Position numbers and translations under genes: made by a program. Below, in pieces: positions 28,480 through 36,051 of a DNA stretch of 51,115 nucleotides. Under the pieces are notes generated by a model. The model was not told the origin of the DNA and did no database searches. It was given only the letters and a program-made list of their open reading frames with translations. This DNA comes from Pseudonocardiales bacterium (GTDB lineage: Bacteria > Actinomycetota > Actinomycetes > Mycobacteriales > Pseudonocardiaceae): the NCBI GenBank assembly GCA_019244165.1, contig JAFATA010000011.1, positions 1 to 51,115 on the forward strand, in the 5' to 3' direction. How positions within the stretch are numbered: the stretch's first letter is position 1; each line of letters starts with the position of its first letter.

Positions 28480-28536
28480 CTGGACATCGAGCTCGCCGGG
28501 GAGATCGACCGGGTGCTGGCCGGCGCGATGAGCTGA
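28480..28536 (+). repeat. 57-bp direct repeat, right copy (phhB-like 3' end)
   Basis: This copy encodes LDIELAGEIDRVLAGAMS and a stop, matching the end of PhhB except Ala/Gly for Ala/Asp at one codon (GGC for GAC). No upstream part of phhB is present, so it is a tail only. Confidence 0.95.
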
Positions 28537-28728
28537 CGAAACGCTACGCCCGGCGCGCTGCCTGACTTACCTCGTCATGGGCACTCACCGTGAGACAGCG
28601 TACAAAGAGGCAGTTATCGGTCGTTTCTTCTCAAGCGGCTGCTATCGGAAGCTCGCCCACTCTCTCGGCCGATCATCGAGCCAACCCACAGAACAGTAGG
28701 TAGGTCCCAGTCTCAGCTTCGTGCTGTA

Positions 28729-28742
28729 CTGTTACGTAACAG
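28729..28742. promoter_or_regulatory. 14-bp perfect palindrome, candidate operator
   Basis: CTGTTACGTAACAG lies about 95 bases upstream of the TTG start of the decarboxylase gene, overlapping a possible -10 (TACTGT at 28727-28732). Its size and AT core fit a dimeric repressor site (TetR or GntR type). No regulator gene is adjacent. Confidence 0.5.
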
Positions 28743-28837
28743 GCAAGTTACCAGACGGTAGAAGAGGAAACGGGAGTTCGGGTCAGTCATGATCCTATGG
28801 CGGGACATGCTGTTGGGCGGCTGAGCGAGGAGGGGCG

Positions 28838-29569
28838 TTGGCGAAGAGCTTAGCCGAGTGGATAGCCACAGACGTTGAGTCGGCGAAGGACAAGTCGGTA
28901 AGGTGGCTGTCGGAGCATTACTTTTTCCGTGACCCACCGCGGCCGACCTACTCGGATGTGTCGTATTTCTTCTCGCCAGCGGACGGGATCATCTTGTATC
29001 AGAGGGTGGTGACGTCGGGAGATGATCCTCTCGTTGAGATCAAAGGACGGCCGTACTCGCTACACGATGCGATGCGCGACGCCGCTTATGATCGACCAAG
29101 CTTGGTGATTGCCATCTTCATGACGTTCTACGATGTGCACATCAACCGAGTACCGTATGCCGGGTTGCTGTCGTACCGCTACCTGGAGCCGATTGATACT
29201 TATAACCACCCGATGCTTGACGTGGAGAAGGGACTGCTCGAAGCTCAAGTATCATTAAGCGACGCGGAGTATCTTCACCACAACCAACGGATGCTCAACC
29301 GTTTCTACTCGGTCCAGCTCGGCCAATCTTACTACGTTTTACAGGTTGCCGACTACGACGTGGACTGCATTGTCACATTTGACGTTCGACAGCATCAGCC
29401 ACGTCTGCAGGGTGAGCGGTTCTCGCAAATTAGGTTCGGGTCTCAGGTCGATCTGATCGTACCATTGTCCCCTCGACAAGACTTCATCCTCCTGCAGGAG
29501 GTTGGCCATCACGTCGAGGCTGGCATCGACCCTTTAATCGCCATTCGCTCAAGAGAAGATGGCGTGTGA
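28838..29569 (+). CDS. Phosphatidylserine-decarboxylase-like pyruvoyl enzyme
   Basis: The 243-residue protein matches the PSD family: SPADGIILYQRVV with Asp49, FMTFYDVHINRVPYAG with His101, and the self-cleavage region IRFGSQVDLIVP, where cleavage between Gly201 and Ser202 would create the pyruvoyl group. The usual LGST is FGSQ here. No phosphatidylserine synthase gene accompanies it. PSD-fold decarboxylases can act on free amino acids (as PsiD does on tryptophan), so in this operon an amino-acid or guanidino-acid substrate is plausible. The TTG start is supported by GAGGAGGGG 3-4 bases upstream. Confidence 0.85.
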   Translation: MAKSLAEWIATDVESAKDKSVRWLSEHYFFRDPPRPTYSDVSYFFSPADGIILYQRVVTSGDDPLVEIKGRPYSLHDAMRDAAYDRPSLVIAIFMTFYDVHINRVPYAGLLSYRYLEPIDTYNHPMLDVEKGLLEAQVSLSDAEYLHHNQRMLNRFYSVQLGQSYYVLQVADYDVDCIVTFDVRQHQPRLQGERFSQIRFGSQVDLIVPLSPRQDFILLQEVGHHVEAGIDPLIAIRSREDGV

Positions 29570-30596
29570 AAAAATGAGCGATGACTTAGTTCTACTAGCG
29601 GAGCAGTCGCTATCGGTCCCGCCGACGGCAGACCAGGTCGTTGTGGTGGAGCCTGCGCATCAGAAGGAGCCATTAGCTGCGTGGAACCCGACCCAGCTCG
29701 AGCGTCCCGCCTTCTTAGTCAACGCGCCGTTCTCCTTCGCTACCGACGTGGCCAACAACGTGTGGATGCAGGAGTTGGACGAGACCCAACGCAAGCCCGA
29801 CCATCGCCGAGCGATGACACAGTTCCTGGAGATGTACCGCTACCTAGCGTCCGAGGCGCTCGTCTACGTCCTGCCCACCCCACGCAACTGTGGGCTGCAA
29901 GACCTGGTGTTCACGGCCAACCTTGGGGTCGTCTTGGAGCATGTTGACAGCAAGGACGTCGTCGTGCTGTCGAACTTCACATCGGAGCCTCGGCGCGGGG
30001 AGACCCTGGTGGGCAAGCGGTACTTCGCCACAATGGGTTATCAGACCTATGTCCCGCCGTGGAGGTTTGAGGGTGAAGCTGAGCTCAAGCACCTGCACGG
30101 CAACGTTTACATCGGCGGCTACGGGCAGCGTTCCGAGAGAAATACCTACGAGTGGATGTCACGATCCTTCGACATGACGGTCATCCCCGTCATGCATGAC
30201 GACCCCTACCTGTATCACCTCGACTGCAGCGTCTTCCCCATTACTCGCGAGGACACCATCGTCTGTACAGAACTGTACGATGATGACGTCGTGGCTCAGA
30301 TAGAGCACCACACGAACATTATTGACGCCTCGCTCGACCACTGTTACCCAGGCATCTGCAACTCGGTTCGGCTGGCCAACACGGTCGTCAATGCGTCCCA
30401 TATCCATGAGCTAAAATCCGGTACGGACGAGTACGCCGAGGAGCTGGCGAAGAATCGTCGTCTGGAAGACATCGCCGCCGAGCTGGCGCTCGAAGTGAGC
30501 TACCTTAACCTGAGCGAGTTCCACAAGGGCGGTGCCTTGCTGTCCTGTATGGTGATGCACCTCAATCACCACTCCTACACATTCAAGCTGGTGTAG
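29559..30596 (+). CDS. Amidinotransferase/dimethylargininase-family enzyme
   Basis: The protein is about 340 residues and belongs to the pentein guanidino-group-modifying superfamily. Visible motifs are CGLQDLVFTANLGVV with the substrate-binding Asp, LKHLHGNVYIGGYGQRSERN, DPYLYHLDCSVFPI with the catalytic-type His, and a C-terminal EFHKGGALLSCMVMHLN with the candidate nucleophile Cys. It may hydrolyse arginine-like or methylated-arginine substrates, or transfer the amidino group. The sequence does not decide. The ATG at 29559 overlaps the decarboxylase gene by 11 bases; an ATG at 29574, just past that stop, is an equal candidate. Confidence 0.85.
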   Translation: MACEKMSDDLVLLAEQSLSVPPTADQVVVVEPAHQKEPLAAWNPTQLERPAFLVNAPFSFATDVANNVWMQELDETQRKPDHRRAMTQFLEMYRYLASEALVYVLPTPRNCGLQDLVFTANLGVVLEHVDSKDVVVLSNFTSEPRRGETLVGKRYFATMGYQTYVPPWRFEGEAELKHLHGNVYIGGYGQRSERNTYEWMSRSFDMTVIPVMHDDPYLYHLDCSVFPITREDTIVCTELYDDDVVAQIEHHTNIIDASLDHCYPGICNSVRLANTVVNASHIHELKSGTDEYAEELAKNRRLEDIAAELALEVSYLNLSEFHKGGALLSCMVMHLNHHSYTFKLV

Positions 30597-30655
30597 CCAC
30601 GGCCAATGCTGTTCAAACGCTCAGCAGGACCGTCTGGACGGTCTCGTGGCCGCTA

Positions 30656-31933
30656 TTGTTCGTGGCAGTTAGCGAGACAGTCATACACGTCATGGACACT
30701 GCGTTCCTCGGTCGGGTGGGCACGGCCGAACTCGCTGCGTTTGCACTCGCAGATACCCTGTTCGACGCTTTGATCGTCCCAGTGGTTGGGCTCGCCGAGG
30801 CGATGCAAATCGTCATCGGCCGACGCGTAGGTCAGCGGCGAGAAGACGCCATCGGGCCGACCTTTCTCCGTGGCATGCTCCTTATCCTGGTTGTATCGAC
30901 GATGGTTGCGGCGGTTCTCCATTTCGGTGCGCCGATTATTAGTCAAACATTCAGCCAGACCCCGATGCTCGCCGACCGCATGGAGCACTTTCTCCGCATC
31001 GCAGCTTACGGCGTCGTCTTCTTCTCGCTCAGTCTTGGCTACAGCGCGCTATACGTCGGGTTCGCGCGAACGGTCATCCTCACCGCTGCTACTATCCTGC
31101 TCACCGGCACCAACTTCCTCCTGAGCTACGCGCTGATCCTCGGCAGACTGGGACAGGCCAGACTCGGCATTGAAGGCGCCGCGTGGGCGTTCGTCATAGC
31201 CGAGTTGGTCACCTTTATATTCCTCACCGTCTACACGGCAGCCAAAAAGGTGGTGGGGCGAAAACAGGCCGTTGCCGTACGCGCGGCAACAGCCGCCCCC
31301 GCCTTTGGTCCGCTGCTGCGACTGTCGCCGCCGGTCGCACTGCAGGCGCTCCTTGAGGCACTGCGCTGGCTTGCGTTCTTTGTGATTGTCGAGCAGGTCA
31401 GCGAGCAGGCCCTTGCTTGGTCAAACGTCGTCTACGCCTATTATCTGGTCCTGCTCATCCCGTCCGACGCTGTCGGGGAGGGCACGCACTCGCTCGTCAG
31501 CAATCTGATCGGGCAAGGCCGGACGGGTGAGGTCGTGCGATTGACGGGACAAGCAACTCGGATCACCTACATCATTACAGCCCCGATAGCGACGCTTGCT
31601 CTCCTCGCGCCAGACCGAGTCGTCGCCTTGTTTACTGACAACCCCGCAGCCCCCGCCGGCGCAGCACCCAGCCTGCGAGCCGTCGCGATCATCATGATGC
31701 TGGTCGTCCCCGCCGAGATATCGCTCGCCGCAGTCGCTGGCACCGGTGCTACCAAAGGTGCCTTCGTTGTTGAACTGATCCTCAGCGTGGCGCTGCTCAC
31801 GTGTGCTTACATCGCGGCCATCCCCCTCGCCTTGTCCTTGCCCTGCGTCTGGATATCACTAGGAGTCGCCGCACTCGTTGCCCTCGTATTGTCGTACCGG
31901 TGGCTAACCGGCAAACAGGTGAAACACGTCTGA
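30656..31933 (+). CDS. MATE-family efflux transporter
   Basis: The 425-residue membrane protein has about 12 hydrophobic segments and the MATE features MDTAFLGRVGTAELAAFALA and LIPSDAVGEGTHSLVSNLIG. It would export a compound by cation antiport. The homologous reading frame extends about 18 codons upstream of the TTG at 30656 (VQTLSRTVWTVSWPLLF aligns with the first MATE helix), but no ATG, GTG or TTG is found in that part. Translation must therefore start at this TTG, at a rare codon, or by coupling with the preceding gene. The third gene of the operon; the product exported may be that of the two enzymes before it. Confidence 0.88.
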   Translation: MFVAVSETVIHVMDTAFLGRVGTAELAAFALADTLFDALIVPVVGLAEAMQIVIGRRVGQRREDAIGPTFLRGMLLILVVSTMVAAVLHFGAPIISQTFSQTPMLADRMEHFLRIAAYGVVFFSLSLGYSALYVGFARTVILTAATILLTGTNFLLSYALILGRLGQARLGIEGAAWAFVIAELVTFIFLTVYTAAKKVVGRKQAVAVRAATAAPAFGPLLRLSPPVALQALLEALRWLAFFVIVEQVSEQALAWSNVVYAYYLVLLIPSDAVGEGTHSLVSNLIGQGRTGEVVRLTGQATRITYIITAPIATLALLAPDRVVALFTDNPAAPAGAAPSLRAVAIIMMLVVPAEISLAAVAGTGATKGAFVVELILSVALLTCAYIAAIPLALSLPCVWISLGVAALVALVLSYRWLTGKQVKHV

Positions 31934-31980
31934 CCGGCGGCCGAAGGGTCGCCATCGTCGGCTCGGGTCCGGTCGCCTGA
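31900..31980 (+). pseudogene. 5' stub of a Rossmann-type (FAD/NAD) enzyme gene
   Basis: A 26-codon frame starting GTG at 31900, overlapping the MATE gene, ends LTGGRRVAIVGSGPVA then TGA. RVAIVGSGPVA is the opening beta-alpha turn (GxGxxA/G) of an FAD- or NAD-binding enzyme, which normally continues for hundreds of residues. Here it stops and is followed by the 3' end of the SGNH gene. The operon may once have had a fourth enzyme. Confidence 0.5.
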
Positions 31981-32018
31981 ACCGGCCCGCCTCGCGGCCC
32001 CGGTCAGAAACATCGAGA

Positions 32019-33749
32019 TTAGATAGCGCGGCGTCCCAGGAGGACGAGCCCAATGTCGATCATCTCGTCGAGAAACCGGAAGGCTCTGAGGTCGCCCGTC
32101 AGCGACTTGGGCGGATCGGAGATGAGGGTGTCCTCGCGCACCAGTCGAGCAAAGTCGACCTGCTTGGGAAGGCTCGCATCGGCGTGCGCCATGACCGCTA
32201 GGGCCTCTTGAGCGAGGATCCCGTAGCCGATGGTGGTCGGGTGTATGCCATCGAGCGCGACGAGACCTCCTTGGGTGCGCCCTGAGGCGTCGGATTCGAA
32301 GAACCGGGTGTCCGGCTGCGGGGTGAGCATCGCGAGAGCGGGGGGTAGCTTGTAGGCCTTGGCGTCCCACCAAGAGGGACGGCTGTCGGGGCTGTTGATG
32401 TAGCGCCGGTAGGCGAGCCGGTCCAGCAGCCCGCACAGGTCCAGGACCAGCCAGTCTCTGGGCTGCTTAGCGGTGCGTGCCGCATACACCAGTCGCTTGA
32501 TCGAGTAGTTGTACTGGTCGATCGCGGAGTCGATCGCCCGCGCTTGTTCCCCAGTCAGATACGGGTTGACCGCAGGGTTGAACTCGGCGTCCGTGATCCA
32601 GGCGTGGGTGTAGCGGGCGAAGTAAGGCGAACCGCTGGGCTTGGTCCCGAGTCCGCGGGCAATAGGGGCAACGGTCACGTGCGGGACGGTGACCCAGATG
32701 ACGCGGCGGGCGTTGATCTCGGCGATACGGTCCCGCAACTCCCCGAGCTCGGTCTCGAAGTCGGAGGGAGTGGAGACCGTGTAATCCGAGCTGTCGGGAC
32801 CGGTGCTCCACACCAGTTGCAAGTTCACGACGCTTGCCAGCGCGTTGTTTGAGCCCAAGGCGACAATGAGCGTGTCAATACCGCCGTCCTGCCCGAGCCA
32901 CCGTGCAGCGTCCACCATCGTCGTGGGGTTGGGAACGCCAGGAGTGGCCACCGCAGGCCCTTGCAGGGTGATCAGCATGGCTCGATCTTGGTGGTGCGAG
33001 ACCAGCGGTGAGAACACGGCCTGCGCGTCCGACCCCGACGTCACCGCCGCCAATGCTGCACCGACCGTGCGCGTGTAGGCGTCCCGCACATCGAACCCGT
33101 AGACGGCAAGGTTGTCATGATAGGAGGCACTCGGGCCCGGGAGGATACTTCCCGGTCCGTGTTCCCAGTAGCTCTTGACATGAGAAACAGCAACCGTGAC
33201 GGTCAGTGCCTCCCGGAGCTGCCGGACGCCGATGGGGCTCCCGGCTCTGGCAGCGTCAATACCGCGAACAACTGCCTCCAGGTTCAGCGGCAGACCCGGG
33301 CAGTCCACCGGGCCAGGGAACTGCGGGTAGGTAAAGTCATTCTCACCCAGGCCGATCGTCTCGGCGAGAATCGCGGGCCAGGACAATCGGGTATCGGTGA
33401 TGGCGAAGCTCTTGAAGCCCATCGTGAGCGAGTCACCCACGGTGACCAGCCGGTGTTTGGGCAGCGCGCCGCCACCCCCAGCAGCCCCGGCTCCCGCTCC
33501 CGCCACGGCGATGCCGAGGTCTGATTCGTCGGGCAGCAGCGGCTCCGGTGCCTCCGACCGGATCTGCAGGTCAGCAGGGGATCCCGGAGGTGCCGGCACC
33601 TGCCCGGGTGGGACGTCAACGGGGGGTGGGGCCAGCGGGATCACCCTGCCGTCCCGGAATCTGGGCTCGGGTTCTCCGCTCCCTGGTGGTGTAGACCGCG
33701 ACACTGCGCTCTCCGATGTGATCAAACAGACAAACTGGCCATTTGTCAC
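32019..33749 (-). CDS. SGNH/GDSL-type hydrolase
   Basis: The 576-residue protein has the SGNH blocks: LVTVGDSLTMGF (Ser nucleophile, about residue 108), LIVALGSNNAL (block III Asn) and DGIHPTTIGYGILAQ (Asp/His, block V). The first 95 residues are Pro-rich and end in GAGAGAAGGGG, and no signal peptide is visible, so it may be cytoplasmic or start elsewhere. Family members are esterases or acyl hydrolases; the substrate is unknown. The GTG at 33749 is uncertain. Its C-terminal tail has a decayed copy at 28398-28470. Confidence 0.8.
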   Translation of the reverse strand: MTNGQFVCLITSESAVSRSTPPGSGEPEPRFRDGRVIPLAPPPVDVPPGQVPAPPGSPADLQIRSEAPEPLLPDESDLGIAVAGAGAGAAGGGGALPKHRLVTVGDSLTMGFKSFAITDTRLSWPAILAETIGLGENDFTYPQFPGPVDCPGLPLNLEAVVRGIDAARAGSPIGVRQLREALTVTVAVSHVKSYWEHGPGSILPGPSASYHDNLAVYGFDVRDAYTRTVGAALAAVTSGSDAQAVFSPLVSHHQDRAMLITLQGPAVATPGVPNPTTMVDAARWLGQDGGIDTLIVALGSNNALASVVNLQLVWSTGPDSSDYTVSTPSDFETELGELRDRIAEINARRVIWVTVPHVTVAPIARGLGTKPSGSPYFARYTHAWITDAEFNPAVNPYLTGEQARAIDSAIDQYNYSIKRLVYAARTAKQPRDWLVLDLCGLLDRLAYRRYINSPDSRPSWWDAKAYKLPPALAMLTPQPDTRFFESDASGRTQGGLVALDGIHPTTIGYGILAQEALAVMAHADASLPKQVDFARLVREDTLISDPPKSLTGDLRAFRFLDEMIDIGLVLLGRRAI

Positions 33750-33867
33750 CCTACCTCACCGCGATTAGCGTAGCTGTACTGCCTAGGCTGTCCCTGAACC
33801 CAAGTGCCCCCAACGTCGGTCTTGTCGAGCTCATGGTTCTGTAGCCTTGGGCCGGTGAGGAGCTTCG

Positions 33868-35058
33868 GTGGACGTTGACGACGACGCGCGCACGGTCGGC
33901 CGACTGGTACGCCAGATCCGGAACTCACGGGGCAAGTCGCTGGAGGTGATCTCCGGACTGTCCGGAATCAGCAGGTCGAGCCTATCCCGCATCGAGCGTG
34001 GAGAACGCGCCCTCGACAGCCGATCCGAGACCGTGGCCCTGGCGAACGCGCTCCAGATCTCCCCCACTGAGCTAACCAGGCTGCCAGTGCCAGCACCGGC
34101 CAACGGGGACAAAGACGCCGTCGTCACGGTGATACGGCGCGCCCTGATCGCGGTCAGCCGCGGCGACCCAGGCGGGCAGGTAATCCCCCTCAACGCGCTG
34201 CGGACCCGAGTGGAGGCCGTAGCGGCCGCTCAACGTGAATGTGATTACGATCAGGTCGGCCGCGCGCTGCCCGCACTGATCCGAGACGTCCACACCAGCA
34301 TGGCAGCCGGGCGGGACATGGGCGAGTTGCTCGCCTTGGCGGTGCTGCTGCACGTACAAGATACGCACGCCTTCTTGCATGAGGTAGGCGCATCGCCTGA
34401 CCTGCGCTGGCAAGCCGCCATGCTGGCGCGGCAGGCTGCCCACGAGCACGGTGCCCCCGAGATGCTCGGCCTGGCCGCGTTCGGCGCGGCGAACGGGCTG
34501 CTGGCGGCCGGTGAGTTCGACATGGCGCAAGCCGAGCTCGATGCTGTGGTCGTGCCGAGGACCACAAAAGCCGCTGAGCAGCTTGATGGCATGTTGGCGC
34601 TGTCCCGATCGCTGGTGGCCGCTGCGGACAACCGCCCCGGGGACGTGACTACCTCGTTGGAGCAGGCAAGCGAGCTAGCGCAGCGTACCGGTCAGGGCAA
34701 TGCTTATTGGCTGGGCTTCGGGCCGACGAATGTCGGGAGGTGGCGGATGGCAGTAGCGCTGGAAGCTCGGGACTATCCGCTGGCGGCCAGTATCGCGGAA
34801 GGGTTGCGGCCCGAACTGCTCCCCACTGCCATACGGGCCGGCTACTGGGCCGACTACGGGCGGGCGCTGGCCCGGCTGCGGGGACGTCAGGACGACGCCG
34901 TGCGGGCGCTACGGCGGGCAGAGCGGATATCACCAGCCCGGGTGCAGCGCCACCCGTTCGTCCGCGGGGTGCTCGCCGAGCTGCTGCCCAAGTCACGCCG
35001 GGATGCGGTGGGGCGGGAGCTGCGGGGGATGGCCTACCGGGCGGGTCTGCCCGGATAG
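33868..35058 (+). CDS. XRE-family regulator with helical TPR-like body
   Basis: The 396-residue protein has an N-terminal helix-turn-helix (VGRLVRQIRNSRGKSLEVIS, then GLSGISRSSLSRIERGERAL) and about 300 residues of helical repeats ending DDAVRALRRAERISPARVQR. This layout is very common in actinomycetes, where such regulators often control nearby metabolite genes; the ligand is not known. GAGGAG precedes the GTG start. It diverges from the SGNH hydrolase gene with 118 bp between. The remnant at 10909-11106 is the tail of a similar protein. Confidence 0.85.
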   Translation: MDVDDDARTVGRLVRQIRNSRGKSLEVISGLSGISRSSLSRIERGERALDSRSETVALANALQISPTELTRLPVPAPANGDKDAVVTVIRRALIAVSRGDPGGQVIPLNALRTRVEAVAAAQRECDYDQVGRALPALIRDVHTSMAAGRDMGELLALAVLLHVQDTHAFLHEVGASPDLRWQAAMLARQAAHEHGAPEMLGLAAFGAANGLLAAGEFDMAQAELDAVVVPRTTKAAEQLDGMLALSRSLVAAADNRPGDVTTSLEQASELAQRTGQGNAYWLGFGPTNVGRWRMAVALEARDYPLAASIAEGLRPELLPTAIRAGYWADYGRALARLRGRQDDAVRALRRAERISPARVQRHPFVRGVLAELLPKSRRDAVGRELRGMAYRAGLPG

Positions 35059-35090
35059 CCCAACCTGTGGTTTCTCTGGGCAGAGAGACC

Positions 35091-35345
35091 ATGGGCTTAA
35101 TCGCGGTCATGCTCGTCAACCGTGACCAACGACGCCAATGTCTGCGATCCATAGGTGATCACGACACGCACCGCGGCGAGCTGGCTTCCGATGGCACTGT
35201 GACCGCCTCGTGCGGCGTGAGGTTCACGCCGCAACCGCTCCCGTTCGGTCGCGTGAGCCTGCCCGGTCATCCGTACGACCGCGACCAGATATGCCCGGCA
35301 TGTGCCACCCCCTCCCCGAAGCCGGGTCACTGGTCGCCCCCGTAA
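35091..35345 (+). CDS. Small hypothetical protein with C-terminal CxxC
   Basis: The 84-residue frame reads RSIGDHDTHRGELASDGTVT, ASCGVRFTPQPLPFG and ends DQICPACATPSPKPGHWSPP. A short protein with a mid Cys-Gly and a late CPxC is common in Pseudonocardiales, often beside XRE regulators, and may bind a metal. No function is known. The start (35091 or 35109) is uncertain. Confidence 0.5.
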   Translation: MGLIAVMLVNRDQRRQCLRSIGDHDTHRGELASDGTVTASCGVRFTPQPLPFGRVSLPGHPYDRDQICPACATPSPKPGHWSPP

Positions 35346-35391
35346 GTGGCGTCGGGGTGGATCACGGGTGCTACCGTGGTAGGCTTTTGGT

Positions 35392-35619
35392 ATGACCGCG
35401 ACCAAACGTAAGATATCGGTGTCTCTCGATGAGAACCTCATCGCGGAACTTGAAGCAGGCGGGGAAGCCCTATCCGGGCAGATCAACGAGGCGGTACGCG
35501 CCGAGATCGAGCGTCGCAGGCGTAGTCGTCTGCTGTCGGAGTTCCTTGACGCGCTGGACGCCGAGCGTGGTCCGGTCGATGAGCAGTTGGTCTCGAAATA
35601 CACCCGGTTGCTAGCGTGA
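35392..35619 (+). CDS. vapB: VapB-type antitoxin
   Basis: The 75-residue protein begins TKRKISVSLDENLIAELEAG, a ribbon-helix-helix type start, and ends in a charged helix (GPVDEQLVSKYTRLLA) that would bind the toxin. The stop overlaps the toxin start by GTGA. It is expected to neutralise VapC and repress the pair. Confidence 0.85.
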   Translation: MTATKRKISVSLDENLIAELEAGGEALSGQINEAVRAEIERRRRSRLLSEFLDALDAERGPVDEQLVSKYTRLLA

Positions 35620-36032
35620 GCGGACCTGTTGTCCTTGACGCTGAGGCGTTCTCTTCACTGGCTGGGCGCCCGACACCACGTGAGCGCGAGGTTCGTGCCG
35701 CGATGCGAGCCGCCGACCGGTTGGGGCGTGATGTGGTCGTGCCCACGGTGATCCTTGCTGAGCTATACCGCGGTCCTCGGCACAGCCAGCTCGTCGACTC
35801 GTGCCTGTCCCGGGAGACCGGCATGCGGGTCCGTGACACCGACCGGCGTCTGGCTCGCTTGATCGGGGGAGTACTGGCGGGTGCGGGTGCCGGATCAGAC
35901 CATCTCGCCGACGCACACCTGGTCGCCGTCGCGGTTGAGATGGGCGGGGGGCTGATCTTGACCGGGGACGAGAGCGACCTGCAGCGCCTCGCCGCGCCGT
36001 ATCCCAACATTCTGGTCGAGCCCCTGCCCTGA
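35616..36032 (+). CDS. vapC: VapC-type PIN-domain ribonuclease toxin
   Basis: The 138-residue PIN-domain protein has the acidic active-site residues in VVLDAEAFSSLAG, VILAELYRG, DHLADAHLVAVAVE and GDESDLQRLA. Family members cleave tRNA or rRNA. It follows vapB with a 4-base overlap and converges on the 2OG-oxygenase gene. Confidence 0.88.
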   Translation: MSGPVVLDAEAFSSLAGRPTPREREVRAAMRAADRLGRDVVVPTVILAELYRGPRHSQLVDSCLSRETGMRVRDTDRRLARLIGGVLAGAGAGSDHLADAHLVAVAVEMGGGLILTGDESDLQRLAAPYPNILVEPLP

Positions 36033-36051
36033 GCACGTCTGCGCGGTCTGG

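Larger units (their letters stand above)
27966..28837. other. Long gap with decayed gene tails and the promoter of the next operon
   Basis: This 872-bp stretch has no intact gene. It contains a minus-strand coding remnant (28191-28435), the tail of an SGNH-hydrolase-like gene (28398-28470), the second copy of the phhB 3' end (28480-28536), and the palindrome CTGTTACGTAACAG (28729-28742) before the decarboxylase gene. On the plus strand at 28098-28125 the frame CNGTVVLSGYRRKSC resembles the tail of a phage-type adenine methylase, but is too short to assert. Confidence 0.6.

Noticed and set aside
28074..28565. A plus-strand 163-codon frame in the decayed region
   Set aside because: Only the first 25 codons (CNGTVVLSGY) look meaningful, perhaps a methylase tail; the rest is opposite a better minus-strand remnant.
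28838..29569. Ordinary phospholipid synthesis by the PSD-like gene
   Set aside because: No phosphatidylserine synthase gene (pssA) is adjacent, the cleavage motif is altered, and the partners are a guanidino enzyme and an exporter; not fully excluded.
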